Assembly (NCBI RefSeq): GCF_008042075.1
Contig: NZ_RDBN01000037.1
Coordinates: 2,023,081-2,087,080 of the forward strand
Length of the DNA: 64,000 nt
From: Streptomyces sp. UW30
GTDB taxonomy: Bacteria > Actinomycetota > Actinomycetes > Streptomycetales > Streptomycetaceae
Reading direction: 5' to 3'
Position numbers and translations under genes: made by a program. The number at the start of each line of letters is the position of its first letter. The stretch's first letter is position 1. The notes below the pieces were generated by a model. It saw nothing but the letters and a program-made list of their open reading frames with translations, was not told where the DNA came from and ran no database searches. Shown here piece after piece: positions 47,480 through 57,361 of this stretch.

Positions 47480-48547
47480 GTGAGTGCCAACCAGACGCCG
47501 CCGTCAGCCACGCCCGACGCAGTCAAGAATTCCGCCTTCCTCAAGGCGTGCAGGCGCGAACCCGTGCCGCACACCCCGGTGTGGTTCATGCGGCAGGCCG
47601 GGCGCTCCCTGCCGGAGTACCGCAAGGTGCGCGAGGGCATCGCGATGCTCGACTCCTGCATGCGGCCCGAGCTGGTCACCGAGATCACCCTCCAGCCCGT
47701 GCGCAGGCACGACGTGGACGCGGCGATCTACTTCAGCGACATCGTCGTGCCGCTGAAGGCCATCGGCATCGACCTCGACATCAAGCCGGGCGTCGGCCCG
47801 GTCGTCGAGCGCCCGATCCGCACCCGCGCCGACCTGGCCCAACTGCGCGACCTCACCCCCGAGGACGTCTCGTACGTCACCGAGGCCATCGGCATGCTCA
47901 CCGGCGAGCTCGGCGCCACCCCGCTCATCGGTTTCGCCGGCGCGCCTTTCACTCTCGCGAGTTACCTCGTCGAGGGCGGTCCGTCGCGCACGTACGAGAA
48001 CGCCAAGGCGATGATGTACGGCGACCCCGAGCTGTGGGCCGACCTGCTCGACCGCCTCGCCGACATCACCGCGGCCTTCCTGAAGGTGCAGATCGAGGCC
48101 GGCGCCTCCGCCGTCCAGCTCTTCGACTCCTGGGCCGGCGCCCTCGCCCCCGTCGACTACCGCCGCTCGGTGATGCCCGCCTCCGCGAAGGTCTTCGACG
48201 CCGTCGCCGGGTACGGCGTCCCGCGCATCCACTTCGGCGTCGGCACCGGTGAGCTGCTGAAGCTCATGGGCGAGGCCGGCGCGGACGTCGTCGGCGTCGA
48301 CTGGCGCGTCCCGCTCGACGAGGCCGCCCGCCGTGTCGGCCCCGGCAAGGCGCTCCAGGGCAACCTCGACCCGACCGTCCTGTTCGCCACCCCCGAGGCG
48401 ATCGAGGCCAAGACCCGCGAGGTGCTCGACACCGCGGCCGGTCTAGAGGGCCATGTCTTCAACCTCGGCCACGGCGTCATGCCGTCCACCGACCCGGACG
48501 CCCTGACCCGGCTCGTCGAGTACGTCCACACGCAGACGGCCCGATAG
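47480..48547 (+). CDS. hemE: uroporphyrinogen decarboxylase
   Basis: A 355-residue enzyme that converts uroporphyrinogen III to coproporphyrinogen III. Signature blocks [20 protein letters not shown] (substrate-binding arginines) and [17 protein letters not shown] are intact, as are the [11 protein letters not shown] and [10 protein letters not shown] regions. The GTG at 47480 is divergent from the DUF3000 gene with about 105 bases between the starts. Its stop is only 7 bases from the stop of the convergent rhomboid gene. It supplies substrate for cgoX and chdC, encoded 4 kb away. Confidence 0.96.
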   Translation: MSANQTPPSATPDAVKNSAFLKACRREPVPHTPVWFMRQAGRSLPEYRKVREGIAMLDSCMRPELVTEITLQPVRRHDVDAAIYFSDIVVPLKAIGIDLDIKPGVGPVVERPIRTRADLAQLRDLTPEDVSYVTEAIGMLTGELGATPLIGFAGAPFTLASYLVEGGPSRTYENAKAMMYGDPELWADLLDRLADITAAFLKVQIEAGASAVQLFDSWAGALAPVDYRRSVMPASAKVFDAVAGYGVPRIHFGVGTGELLKLMGEAGADVVGVDWRVPLDEAARRVGPGKALQGNLDPTVLFATPEAIEAKTREVLDTAAGLEGHVFNLGHGVMPSTDPDALTRLVEYVHTQTAR

Positions 48548-48554
48548 AGAACGC

Positions 48555-49379
48555 TCACCACGTCTGCCGGGGCCGTGCCCGCCTGCCGAACAGCAGGCCG
48601 CGGGGCTCCGGCGGCGGTGTGGTCCCCGGTTTGAGCGGCCAGGCGAGCAGCATGCCCGCGAGGAAGCCGGCGACGTGCGCCGCGTACGCCACCGTGCCGG
48701 CGTCGGAGACGCCCTCTCCGGACGAGTACACGGCCTGCAGCACGAACCAGAAGCCGAGCACCAGCCAGGCGGGCAGCCGCAGCGGCAGGAAGATCAGGAA
48801 CGGCACGAGGACCCACACCCTGGCCCTCGGATACAGCACCAGATAGGCGCCCAGGACGCCCGCGATGGCCCCGGACGCGCCGATCAGCGGGTCGGCCGAG
48901 TCGTCGTTGAGGAACGCGAAGCCGTACGACGCCGCGTAGCCGCAGACGACGTAGAAGAGGAAGTACCGCACGTGGCCCATGCGGTCCTCGATGTTGTTGC
49001 CGAAGATCAGCAGGAAGAGCATGTTGCCCAGCAGGTGCAGCCAGCTGCCGTGCAGGAACATCGCGGTGAAGACCGACAGCGCGGGGGACTTGTCGTAGCC
49101 GGGCCGGCCGATCACACAGCCGGGGCCGTTCGGGCCGACGGCGACCTCGCCCGTAGGGACCACTCCCGGCAGCTGATCGTGGATCAACTCCCTTGGCACC
49201 GCCGCGTAGTGGTCCAGGAACGCATGCAGATGGCACAGCTGGGCCAGGCTGCTCTCACCGGACACGGAGCCGGCTATCCCGGGCGTGGACAGGAAGACGA
49301 GGACGTTCGCGGCGATCAGCGCGTATGTCACCCAAGGGGTGCGGCGCACCGGGTTCACGTCATGGACGGGGATGACCAC
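48555..49379 (-). CDS. rhomboid-family intramembrane serine protease
   Basis: A 274-residue membrane protein with six or seven helices. The catalytic dyad is Ser169 in GASGAIAG and His235 in AAHVAGFLAG; the HGSWLHLLGNMLFL block provides the conserved Asn119. A long loop between helix 1 and helix 2 (about 37-100, with CHLH and CVIG cysteines) resembles an insert of actinobacterial rhomboids. The GTG at 49379 is the probable start. Rhomboids cleave membrane-anchored substrates within the bilayer; its substrate is unknown. Confidence 0.92.
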   Translation of the reverse strand: MVIPVHDVNPVRRTPWVTYALIAANVLVFLSTPGIAGSVSGESSLAQLCHLHAFLDHYAAVPRELIHDQLPGVVPTGEVAVGPNGPGCVIGRPGYDKSPALSVFTAMFLHGSWLHLLGNMLFLLIFGNNIEDRMGHVRYFLFYVVCGYAASYGFAFLNDDSADPLIGASGAIAGVLGAYLVLYPRARVWVLVPFLIFLPLRLPAWLVLGFWFVLQAVYSSGEGVSDAGTVAYAAHVAGFLAGMLLAWPLKPGTTPPPEPRGLLFGRRARPRQTW

Positions 49380-49504
49380 GACTGGTATCTGCCCGGGATC
49401 GGTGCGGCGAATCGGTGAACGTGGGTGGGGGCGCGTGCGTATGACTCGGCAACCGCCCGCGGCACGGGGAAGGCGGGTCGCGGGGTCTACGTGAGGAACA
49501 GGCG

Positions 49505-49834
49505 ATGAACGACCGAGTTACTCCTCCGATTCACGCGTTGCCCGACGGTGAGGCCGAGATCGCCGTGGTGGTGCGGCTGCCGTGGGAAGACGTCGCGCGG
49601 CTGGGTCAGGAGGCGGGGCGGCTTGCCGCGCAGATGCAGCGGCCGGTGACGCTGGACGAGGCGGTGAGCCATCGGTTGCGTTCCCCGCGGGGGGCTGCGC
49701 ACGCGAAGCCGGCGGGGGAGCAGCCGGTTGCTGCCGCCGCTGTGCCGACCAGTGCGTCCGTGTCTTCGTTGCCCCCTCGGGCGCCTGCCGAGCAGGCTCG
49801 GCAGGCCATTGAGAGGATCAACGGCAGCGCGTGA
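49505..49834 (+). CDS. small hypothetical protein
   Basis: A 109-residue soluble protein of unknown function. The first 60 residues are well structured (AEIAVVVRLPWEDVARLGQE, AGRLAAQMQRPVTLDEAVSHRL); the rest is Ala/Pro-rich and ends in a short helix, AEQARQAIERINGS. GAGGAACAGGCG precedes the ATG. It lies downstream of the divergent rhomboid gene and converges on the flavoprotein gene with 12 bases between the stops. Codon use supports a real gene. Confidence 0.7.
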   Translation: MNDRVTPPIHALPDGEAEIAVVVRLPWEDVARLGQEAGRLAAQMQRPVTLDEAVSHRLRSPRGAAHAKPAGEQPVAAAAVPTSASVSSLPPRAPAEQARQAIERINGSA

Positions 49835-49846
49835 GCGCCGCGGCCC

Positions 49847-51253
49847 CTAGGCGGGTTGTCCTACCGCCTTCACAGCTTTACGGGCCGCTACCAGTACCGG
49901 GTCCCAGACCGGGGAGAACGGTGGGGCGTATCCCAGGTCCAGGGACGTCATCTGTTCCACCGTCATCCCCGCCGTCAGGGCCACCGCCGCGATGTCGACC
50001 CTCTTGGCCGCGCCCTCGCGGCCCACGATCTGTACGCCCAGCAGGCGTCCCGTGCGGCGTTCGGCGAGCATTTTGACCTTCATGAGGGAGGCACCCGGGT
50101 AGTAGCCCGCGCGGCTCGTCGACTCGATCGTGGCGGTGACGTACTGCAGGCCCGCCCTGCGTGCGTCCTTCTCGCGCAGGCCCGTGCGGGCGATCTCCAG
50201 GTCGCAGACCTTGCTGACGGCCGTGCCGACCACGCCGGGGAACGTGGCGTAGCCGCCGCCGGCGTTCGTGCCGATGACCTGGCCGTGCTTGTTGGCGTGG
50301 GTGCCGAGGGCGATGTGGCGCTCCTGGCCGGAGACCAGGTCGAGGACCTCCACACAGTCGCCGCCCGCCCAGATGTCCTCGTGGCCGCGCACGCGCATGG
50401 CGAGGTCGGTCAGCAGGCCGCCGTGGTCGCCGAGGGGGAGGCCGGCGGCTCGCGCGAGCGCCGTTTCCGGGCGGACGCCGATGCCCAGGACGACCACGTC
50501 CGCCGGGTACTCGGCGTCCTGCGTGGCCACCGCGCGGACGTTGCCGTCCTCGCCGGTGAGGATCTTGGTGACCTCGGTGTCGTTGACCATGGTGATGCCC
50601 AGGCCCTCCATGGCCGCGTGCACGAGGCGGCCCATGTCGGGGTCGAGCGTCGACATGGGTTCGCTGCCACGGTTGACGACCGTCACCTCGTAGCCGCGAT
50701 TGATGAGCGCCTCGGCCATCTCCACGCCGATGTAGCCGGCGCCGACCACCACCGCGCGACGGCCACGCGTGCGTGCCAGCGTGTCGAGCAGGGCCTGGCC
50801 GTCGTCGAGGGTCTGCACGCCGTGGACGCCGGGCGCGTCCACGCCCGGCATGTCGGGGCGGATCGGGCGGGCGCCGGTCGCGATCACGAGCTTGTCGTAC
50901 GACGTCCAGGACTCGGCGCCGGAATCGACGTCACGCGCGCGTGCCCGGCGGCCGGCCACGTCGATCTCCACGACCTCCGTCCGCATGCGCAGGTCGATGT
51001 CCCGCGCGCGGTGCTCCTCCGGCGAACGGGCGATCAGCTGGTCCCGCTCGGGCACGTCGCCGCCCACCCAGTACGGGATGCCGCACGCCGAGAAGGAGGT
51101 GAAGTGGCCGCGCTCGAAGGCCACGATCTCCAGCTCCTCGGCGCTCCTCAGGCGTCTCGCCTGCGACGCCGCGGACATCCCCGCGGCGTCGCCGCCGATC
51201 ACCACCAGCCGTTCCCGCTTGCCCGGCACACCCGTCGTAGCGCTCATGGTCAT
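49847..51253 (-). CDS. CoA-disulfide-reductase-like FAD/NAD(P) oxidoreductase
   Basis: A 468-residue flavoprotein of the class III pyridine-nucleotide disulfide oxidoreductases. FAD-binding VVIGGDAAGMSAASQARR, a single redox cysteine in SFSACGIPYWVGG (the SxxxCG motif of CoA-disulfide reductase and NADH oxidase/peroxidase), NAD-binding VVVGAGYIGVEMAEAL, the second FAD motif DIWAGGDCVEV, and the dimerisation domain from about 340. The ATG at 51253 has TAGCGT at 51260-51265 with a 6-base gap and no ribosome site, pointing to a leaderless transcript. It probably handles low-molecular-weight thiols, polysulfide or oxygen; which one is not clear. Confidence 0.88.
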   Translation of the reverse strand: MTMSATTGVPGKRERLVVIGGDAAGMSAASQARRLRSAEELEIVAFERGHFTSFSACGIPYWVGGDVPERDQLIARSPEEHRARDIDLRMRTEVVEIDVAGRRARARDVDSGAESWTSYDKLVIATGARPIRPDMPGVDAPGVHGVQTLDDGQALLDTLARTRGRRAVVVGAGYIGVEMAEALINRGYEVTVVNRGSEPMSTLDPDMGRLVHAAMEGLGITMVNDTEVTKILTGEDGNVRAVATQDAEYPADVVVLGIGVRPETALARAAGLPLGDHGGLLTDLAMRVRGHEDIWAGGDCVEVLDLVSGQERHIALGTHANKHGQVIGTNAGGGYATFPGVVGTAVSKVCDLEIARTGLREKDARRAGLQYVTATIESTSRAGYYPGASLMKVKMLAERRTGRLLGVQIVGREGAAKRVDIAAVALTAGMTVEQMTSLDLGYAPPFSPVWDPVLVAARKAVKAVGQPA

Positions 51254-51280
51254 GCGAACACGCTACGGGCGCAGGGAATT

Positions 51281-52273
51281 TCAGTCCTGCTCGCCGCCCT
51301 GTCCGTCTCCCGCGCGCGTGGGAGACGGAGCGGGCCGGGCGGCCGGCAGCGGGCCGAGCGGGGTGGTCGCGGGCGCGGTCGCCGGCCGGCGCGGCAGCCG
51401 GGGGCGCAGCACCTTCAGCCACAGCAGCACGAGCAGCGCCGCCACCGCCGCGAACGGCAGCACCGCGCCGAACGCCACCGCGAGCCAGCGCACCATCGTC
51501 ACGAACGCGTTCCAGCCACCCGCGAGCGCGTCCACGAAGCCTGGATCGTCGTCCTTCGCGGCCTTCTTCACCGGCGTCTCGGACAGGGACAGCGTGATCG
51601 TCGCCAGGCTGGTGCGGTCCTTCAGGGACGCCTGCTGGGCCAGCAGCGACTCCAGGTCGGCCTGCCGGCTGCTCAGCTCGCCCTCCAGCGTCACCACGTC
51701 GCTGAGCCTCGTCGCCTGGTCCATCAGCTCGCGGATCCGGGCCACGCTGGCCCGCTGCGACTTGATGCGGCTCTCCACGTCCACGACCTGGTCGGTGACG
51801 TCCTGCGCCTTCGCGCTGCGCTCGATCAGCTTGCCCGCGCCCTCCAGGTCCGCGAGGACCTCGGCGTACCGGTCGACGGGCACGCGCAGGACGACGCGGG
51901 TGTGCTCGTGGCCCTCGTCGTCGCGGGTGGTGGTCTCGTCGCCGACGTAGCCGCCCGCGTTCTCGATGGTCGTACGGGCCTCGTCGAGGGCGTTGGGTAC
52001 CTCCTTGACCTGCACGGTCAGCGAGGCGGTGCGGATGATGTGGGTCGCGGGGACCTTGACGGGCGCGGTGGCCTTGCCAGCGCCGGAGCCGCTGTCGGGG
52101 GCTCCCTGCTGCGCACCTGCCTTGGAGTCCGCCTGGGCGGCCTCGCCCTTGGCGGCGGAATCACTGGCGCCGCCCGAGTCGTTCGCGCCGCTGCATCCGG
52201 TGAGCGCGAGTGCGGCGGCCAGCATGAGGCCCACCAGGGCCTGAGCGGGTCGTGCGGAACGTCGTGTGCGCAT
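51281..52273 (-). CDS. DUF4349 lipoprotein
   Basis: A 330-residue membrane-anchored protein: lipobox LTGC at about residue 25, a low-complexity Ala/Gly/Ser/Asp linker, then the DUF4349 domain (about 80-275) with IIRTASLTVQVKEVPNALDE and AGGYVGDET at its start and a coiled-coil stretch (SRIKSQRASVARIRELMDQA), and one transmembrane helix near 265-290 followed by a Pro-rich cytoplasmic tail. DUF4349 proteins are found in cell envelopes of actinobacteria and firmicutes; no function is assigned. The ATG at 52273 is the start; the longer frame is antisense to cgoX. Confidence 0.87.
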   Translation of the reverse strand: MRTRRSARPAQALVGLMLAAALALTGCSGANDSGGASDSAAKGEAAQADSKAGAQQGAPDSGSGAGKATAPVKVPATHIIRTASLTVQVKEVPNALDEARTTIENAGGYVGDETTTRDDEGHEHTRVVLRVPVDRYAEVLADLEGAGKLIERSAKAQDVTDQVVDVESRIKSQRASVARIRELMDQATRLSDVVTLEGELSSRQADLESLLAQQASLKDRTSLATITLSLSETPVKKAAKDDDPGFVDALAGGWNAFVTMVRWLAVAFGAVLPFAAVAALLVLLWLKVLRPRLPRRPATAPATTPLGPLPAARPAPSPTRAGDGQGGEQD

Positions 52274-52433
52274 GTGGGCGTACCCCCGAGGGTCGTCGTG
52301 ACGACTGACGCTTCTTCGACGCCCGGGTCCTGCGGAACGTTGGCGGGAAACGGTCCCGATGCGGTCACGGTCGGGACTCGTGAAGGACACCGGGGCGCGG
52401 AGGGGTGTCAGTGGGGTCTGAGAGGCTGTGGAC

Positions 52434-53894
52434 ATGCGCGAAGTGGAGACTCGTACGGAAACGGGCCAGGTCGTCGTCATCGGGGGCGGTATCGCCGGGC
52501 TCGCCGCGGCCCATCGCCTGCTGGACGCCGGCCGGCACGTGACCGTCCTTGAGGCGTCGGACCGGGTCGGCGGCAAGCTGCTGCCCGGCGAGATCGCCGG
52601 CGTGCGCGTGGACCTCGGCGCCGAGTCGATGCTGGCCCGCCGCCCCGAGGCGGTCGCCCTCGCACGCGAGGTGGGCCTCGACGAGCGGCTCCAGCCGCCC
52701 GCCACCGCGACGGCCTCGATCTGGACCCGCGGTGCCCTGCGCCCCATGCCCAAGGGACACGTGATGGGCGTCCCCGGCACCGCCGCCGCCCTCTCCGGCG
52801 TCCTGTCCGACGAAGGGCTGGCCCGCATCGAGCGCGACGCCGACCTGCCCCGCACCGAGGTCGGGGACGACGTGGCGGTCGGCGAGTTCGTGGCGGCCCG
52901 CCTCGGCCGCGAGGTCGTCGACCGCCTGGTCGAGCCCCTGCTGGGCGGCGTCTACGCGGGCGACGCGTACCGCATCTCGATGCGCTCGGCGGTCCCGCAG
53001 CTCTACCAGGCGGCGAAGACCCACGACTCGCTCACCGAGGCCGTCCGCGAGATCCAGGCCAGGGCCGCGGCGAACCAGCAGACCGGGCCGGTGTTCATGG
53101 GCATCGAGGGCGGCGTGGGCCAACTACCGCTCGCCGTCGCACAGTCGGTGCGCGCGCGGGGCGGCGACATCGTGACCGGGGCGCCGGTGACGGAGCTGCG
53201 CCGCGAGGCGTCCGGCGGCTGGCGCGTCGTCGCCGGTGACCGGGTGCTGCGCGCCGACGCAGTCGTCGTCGCCGTACCCGCCCCGGCCGCCGCTGCCCTG
53301 CTGCGCGCCGAGGCCCCCGAGGCCGCCGCCGAGCTGGCCGGCGTCGAGTACGCCTCCATGGCCCTGATCACCCTCGCCTACCGCCGAGCCGACGCCGACC
53401 TCCCGGCGGGCAGCGGCTTCCTCGTGCCGCCGGTCGACGGGCGCACCATCAAGGCGTCGACGTTCGCCTCCCAGAAGTGGGGCTGGATCGGCGACGAGGA
53501 CCCGGACACCCTCGTCCTGCGCACCTCCGTCGGGCGGCACGGCGAGACGGAGATCCTGGGCCGCGAGGACGACCACCTTGTCGACGTCTCCCGCCGGGAC
53601 CTCAAGGAGGCCACCGGCCTCGACGCCACCCCCCTTCAGACCCGCGTCACCCGCTGGACCGACGGCCTGCCCCAGTACCCGGTCGGCCACCACGCGCGCG
53701 TGGCCCGCGTCCGCGAGCACGTCGCCAAGGTGCCGGGCCTCGCCGTGTGCGGCGCGCAGTACGACGGCGTGGGCATCCCGGCGTGCATCGCCAGCGCGTA
53801 CGCCGCCGCCGACCAGCTGGAGGGTGATCTGCGCGGTGTGGAGGAGCTCACCGCCAACCCGGTGCAGAGTCTGCACGGCGGAGCGGGAGAATAA
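52434..53894 (+). CDS. cgoX: coproporphyrinogen III oxidase, HemY/HemG family
   Basis: A 486-residue FAD enzyme with the dinucleotide motif [21 protein letters not shown] and the HemY family blocks ([49 protein letters not shown] and the C-terminal [15 protein letters not shown]). In Gram-positive bacteria this protein oxidises coproporphyrinogen III to coproporphyrin III (CgoX) rather than acting on protoporphyrinogen. I prefer ATG 52434 ([11 protein letters not shown]) with GAGAGG 8 bases upstream; GTG at 52428 is also possible. It is 4 bases from chdC, whose product finishes the coproporphyrin-dependent route. Confidence 0.93.
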   Translation: MREVETRTETGQVVVIGGGIAGLAAAHRLLDAGRHVTVLEASDRVGGKLLPGEIAGVRVDLGAESMLARRPEAVALAREVGLDERLQPPATATASIWTRGALRPMPKGHVMGVPGTAAALSGVLSDEGLARIERDADLPRTEVGDDVAVGEFVAARLGREVVDRLVEPLLGGVYAGDAYRISMRSAVPQLYQAAKTHDSLTEAVREIQARAAANQQTGPVFMGIEGGVGQLPLAVAQSVRARGGDIVTGAPVTELRREASGGWRVVAGDRVLRADAVVVAVPAPAAAALLRAEAPEAAAELAGVEYASMALITLAYRRADADLPAGSGFLVPPVDGRTIKASTFASQKWGWIGDEDPDTLVLRTSVGRHGETEILGREDDHLVDVSRRDLKEATGLDATPLQTRVTRWTDGLPQYPVGHHARVARVREHVAKVPGLAVCGAQYDGVGIPACIASAYAAADQLEGDLRGVEELTANPVQSLHGGAGE

Positions 53895-53898
53895 GGGC

Positions 53899-54630
53899 AT
53901 GAGTGACGACGCCTCCACCACCGAGTCCGGCAGGATCCCGAACAAGGGCAAGCTGGCCAAGGACCTCAACGAGGTCATCCGCTACACCCTCTGGTCCGTC
54001 TTCAGGCTGAAGGACGTGCTCCCCGAGGACCGCGCGGGCTATGCCGACGAGGTCCAGGAGCTGTTCGACCAGCTCGCCGCCAAGGACGTGACGATCCGCG
54101 GCACCTACGACGTGTCCGGGCTGCGCGCCGACGCCGACCTCATGATCTGGTGGCACGCGGAGACCGCCGACCAGCTCCAGGACGCGTACAACCTCTTCCG
54201 CCGCACCAAGCTCGGCCGCGCGCTCGAGCCGGTCTGGTCGAACATGGCGCTGCACCGCCCGGCCGAGTTCAACCGCTCGCACATCCCGGCGTTCCTCGCC
54301 GACGAGACGCCGCGGAACTACGTCAGCGTCTACCCCTTCGTGCGCTCCTACGACTGGTACCTGCTGCCCGACGAGGACCGCCGCCGCATGCTCGCCGACC
54401 ACGGCAAGATGGCCCGCGGCTACCCGGACGTGCGCGCCAACACGGTCGCCTCGTTCTCGCTGGGCGACTACGAGTGGATCCTCGCCTTCGAGGCCGACGA
54501 GCTCTACCGCATCGTCGACCTCATGCGCCACCTGCGCGCCTCCGAGGCCCGGATGCACGTCCGCGAGGAGGTGCCGTTCTACACCGGCCGCCGCAAGTCC
54601 GTTGCGGAGCTGGTGGCCGGGCTCGCCTGA
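53899..54630 (+). CDS. chdC: coproheme decarboxylase (HemQ)
   Basis: A 243-residue member of the chlorite-dismutase-like fold that decarboxylates coproheme to haem b with hydrogen peroxide. Family blocks include [38 protein letters not shown], the [19 protein letters not shown] region holding the conserved Tyr, and [20 protein letters not shown] with the proximal His region. It lacks the distal Arg of true chlorite dismutases as far as I can place it. The ATG follows the cgoX stop by 4 bases with an AAGGG tract between, so the two are one operon. Ends at a 22-bp hairpin. Confidence 0.94.
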   Translation: MSDDASTTESGRIPNKGKLAKDLNEVIRYTLWSVFRLKDVLPEDRAGYADEVQELFDQLAAKDVTIRGTYDVSGLRADADLMIWWHAETADQLQDAYNLFRRTKLGRALEPVWSNMALHRPAEFNRSHIPAFLADETPRNYVSVYPFVRSYDWYLLPDEDRRRMLADHGKMARGYPDVRANTVASFSLGDYEWILAFEADELYRIVDLMRHLRASEARMHVREEVPFYTGRRKSVAELVAGLA

Positions 54631-54643
54631 GCCGTTGGTCGAA

Positions 54644-54722
54644 GTGTGACGCAGCCCCGCACCCCGAAAGGGGCGCGGGGCTGCGTCACACCGCGGCTCC
54701 GCCGCGCGGGCGCGACCGGCTA
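54644..54722 (+). terminator. cgoX-chdC terminator embedded in a dispersed Streptomyces repeat
   Basis: Arms 54644-54665 and 54670-54691 form a 22-bp stem with one mismatch and a GAAA tetraloop, 14 bases after the chdC stop. From 54668 the sequence is the GGGGCGCGGGGCTGCGTC plus CGGCTCCGCCGCG plus GGGCGCGACCGGC repeat, also present at 60731-60784. The stop of the convergent peptidase gene lies inside the repeat. Confidence 0.88.
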
Positions 54723-56339
54723 CGGACGCCGGGCAGCCGCGGTCTTGTGCCGGCGCTTGTCGGCAGCGGTCGGCTTCGGCTCGGGGTGCCCCTCGCACGC
54801 CGCGCGCCGCCCCGGCAGACGGCCCTCCAGCAGATACGCGTCGACGTGGCCGTTGACGCAGGCGTTCGGGCCGTACGCGATGCCGTGCGTCCCGGCGTCC
54901 CGCTCGGTCACCAGGACCGAGCCCGCGAGCCGCCGGTGCATCTCCAGCGCGCCCTCGTACGGCGTGGCGGCATCCCGCTCGGCGGCCAGGATCAGCGTCG
55001 GCGGCAGCTCACCCGGCCCGGTCCGCACGTCCACAGCCTTCTGCCGGGGCGCCTGCCAGAAGGCGCACGGCAGGTTCATCCACGCGTTGTCCCAGGTCTC
55101 GAACGGCGCCACCCGTGCCAGCCGCGTGTTGTCCCGGTCCCAGACCGCCCAGTCCGTCGGCCAGGGCGCGTCATTGCACTCCACGGCCGTGTAGACCGCG
55201 TTCGTGTTCTCCTCCTCGGCCGCCGCCTCCGTCACCGGCGAGGCCAGCTCGACCAGCGGCTTCGCATCGCCCTTCAGATACGCCGAGAGCGCCTGCGCCC
55301 GCGAGGGCCAGTAGTCGTCGTAGTAGCCGGCCTGGAGGAATGCCTCCTGCAACTGCCCCGGCCCGATCTTCCCGCCGGCCGGCCGCGCCGCGAGCCGCGC
55401 CCGTACCTTCTCGTAACTGGCCAGCACCTCGTCGGCGGTGACGCCGAGCCCGTACACGTCGTCGTGCTTGGCGACCCAGTCCCGGAAGTCCGTCCAGCGC
55501 CCCTCGAACGCCGCCGACTGGGCCAGGTTGCTGTGGTACCAGATCTGCTTGGGGTCCGGGTTCACCGCCGAGTCGAACACCATCCGCCGTACGTGCTGGG
55601 GGAAGAGGTGTGCGTACAGCGCGCCGAAGTAGGTGCCGTACGACGCGCCCATGAACGTCAGCTTCTCCTCGCGCAGCGCGGCGCGCAGGACGTCCAGGTC
55701 ACGGGCGTTGTTGAGGGAGTTGTAGTACTGAAGCGCGCTCCCGGCACGCTCGGCGCAGCCGCGCGCGTACGCCTTCGCCCGCTCGACGCGCTCCTTCTTG
55801 TACGCCTCCGAGGGGAACGTCGGCGCGAGGGAAGGCCCCTTGGCGATGTGCTTGGGGTCCTGGCAGGACAGCGGGGCGGAGGGTCCCACTCCGCGCGGGG
55901 CGTAGCCGACCAGGTCGTAGGCGGCCGCCAGCCGCTTCCACGCCGGGATGACCCCGATCAGCGGGAACTGCACGCCGGAGGCGCCCGGTCCGCCCGGGTT
56001 GTAGACCAGGGCACCCTGCCCCGGCACCCGGCGCTTGCTGTTGTGCGGGTCCTTGTGCGTGGCCGTGGCCCGGCTGACCAGGAGCCGGATCTGCTTGCCG
56101 TAGGGGCGGGAGTAGTCGAGCGGGACGGACACCGTGCCGCACTGCACGTTGCCCGGCAGGCCCTGCTCCTTGGGGCAGCGACGGAAGGCGATGCCGGCCG
56201 CCTTGGCACGCGCGGCGGCCACCGCCGTACCGTGCCGCTCGTCCGTCCTCGGGGCCGCCCCGGCGTTGCCGGCCGGGGCCAGGGAGAGTGACGACAGGAG
56301 CAGGGCCCCCGCGGCCGAGTAGAGGGCGGCAGCTCGCAT
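54720..56339 (-). CDS. secreted tripeptidyl-aminopeptidase-like alpha/beta hydrolase
   Basis: A 539-residue exported serine peptidase of the Tap/SlpD/SlpE type: signal peptide (MRAAALYSAAGALLLSSLSL) with cleavage near NAGAAP, an oxyanion motif in VYNPGGPGASG, the nucleophile elbow GASYGT, and a C-terminal TAP-like domain with LILAAERDAATPYEGA (acid) and ERDAGTHGIAYG (His). Four or more cysteines (RRCP, VQCG, LSCQD, RGCAE, VECND, LPCAF) suggest disulfides in the secreted protein. The ATG at 56339 has GAAGGGA upstream. Its C-terminal basic tail (TAADKRRHKTAAARRP) is read from the dispersed repeat and may not be ancestral. Confidence 0.9.
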   Translation of the reverse strand: MRAAALYSAAGALLLSSLSLAPAGNAGAAPRTDERHGTAVAAARAKAAGIAFRRCPKEQGLPGNVQCGTVSVPLDYSRPYGKQIRLLVSRATATHKDPHNSKRRVPGQGALVYNPGGPGASGVQFPLIGVIPAWKRLAAAYDLVGYAPRGVGPSAPLSCQDPKHIAKGPSLAPTFPSEAYKKERVERAKAYARGCAERAGSALQYYNSLNNARDLDVLRAALREEKLTFMGASYGTYFGALYAHLFPQHVRRMVFDSAVNPDPKQIWYHSNLAQSAAFEGRWTDFRDWVAKHDDVYGLGVTADEVLASYEKVRARLAARPAGGKIGPGQLQEAFLQAGYYDDYWPSRAQALSAYLKGDAKPLVELASPVTEAAAEEENTNAVYTAVECNDAPWPTDWAVWDRDNTRLARVAPFETWDNAWMNLPCAFWQAPRQKAVDVRTGPGELPPTLILAAERDAATPYEGALEMHRRLAGSVLVTERDAGTHGIAYGPNACVNGHVDAYLLEGRLPGRRAACEGHPEPKPTAADKRRHKTAAARRP

Positions 56340-56462
56340 GGCATTTCCCTTCGGTGCACGGCAGCAACAAAAGGGATATTTGGTTCGTCTGTTGATGAAG
56401 GCAAGCACCGCCTCGCCGAAGTCGCCGCAATGCCCCCTATTCGTCATCGACTTATCGCGTCG

Positions 56463-57260
56463 TCACTCGCGCCAGTGCATCTCCTCATGGTGCTGCTCGC
56501 GGTGCGCGAACGCCGCACGCAGGTCCGGCTCGCCGATCGCGCGCACGCCCCGTACGGCGACGGAGGTGAGATACGTGCGGTCGCCGCCGCCTCCGGAGTG
56601 CCGCACCAGGGCGCTCAGCAGCCGCTGCCCGGCCGGGGAGGCCCACCGCGTGTACGGGTGGATCTCGATGCGGGCGATGGCGAGGCAGCTCAGGGTGAGC
56701 ACGAACGGCAGGGCGAACCACAGCGCGACCAGATGCGCCGGCATCTCGGACCGGTCGGGCGCCAGCAGGGCGATCGCGCCGAGCGCCGCCACGGCAGCCG
56801 CGGCGAGCCGCACCTGACGGACCGCGGCGCCTATGTCGTCGCGCGCCGCGTCGGGCACGGCGAGGCCCGCGCTGACCAGCCGGTCGGCGAGGCTGCCCAC
56901 CGCGTCGGCGGCGGCCGCGGCGTCCCGCACCGGCTCGATCCGGGACTGGCCCTGCGGCCCGATGGCCCCTATCACCGAGCGTTCCATCTCGTCGCGCCCG
57001 CGCGGATCGACGACCGTCGCCCAGCCGGTGCGCGCGAGCAGCAGCCGCTGCTGGCGCGCCATGGAGACGAGGGTCAGATCGGCGACCCGTCGGGGGCCGC
57101 CGGACAGGAAGGCGGCCTCGTACAGCGTCAGATCGTGGTCCGGGGCCGCGGTCGACTCTTTCGTGTCCATGGCCGCGGTGTGTACGGCGGCCAGGCACAG
57201 CCGCGTGCACGCCGTGCCGGCGACGGCCCAGGCCAGCAGTAGGAGAAGGACCCAGAACAT
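56463..57260 (-). CDS. TIGR04222-domain membrane protein
   Basis: A 265-residue protein with an N-terminal helix (about 2-22), a soluble region of about 110 residues containing LTLYEAAFLSGGPRRVADLTLVSM, the core of the TIGR04222 domain, two more hydrophobic segments (about 150-166 and 178-197) and a C-terminal soluble part. Many family members end in a long Gly/Cys-rich tail; this one does not, having only a short GGGG run. It is on the same strand and downstream of the DUF4142 and DUF692 (MNIO) genes. The function is unknown. Confidence 0.8.
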   Translation of the reverse strand: MFWVLLLLLAWAVAGTACTRLCLAAVHTAAMDTKESTAAPDHDLTLYEAAFLSGGPRRVADLTLVSMARQQRLLLARTGWATVVDPRGRDEMERSVIGAIGPQGQSRIEPVRDAAAAADAVGSLADRLVSAGLAVPDAARDDIGAAVRQVRLAAAAVAALGAIALLAPDRSEMPAHLVALWFALPFVLTLSCLAIARIEIHPYTRWASPAGQRLLSALVRHSGGGGDRTYLTSVAVRGVRAIGEPDLRAAFAHREQHHEEMHWRE

Positions 57261-57361
57261 GCCGCGTTTCTATGCCAAAGGCTCTGTGCACGCCATGGGT
57301 CGTTCACGATACGGACCGAGAGTTGCCGGGATGTGACGTTCCGGATCGGGGCGTACGGCCC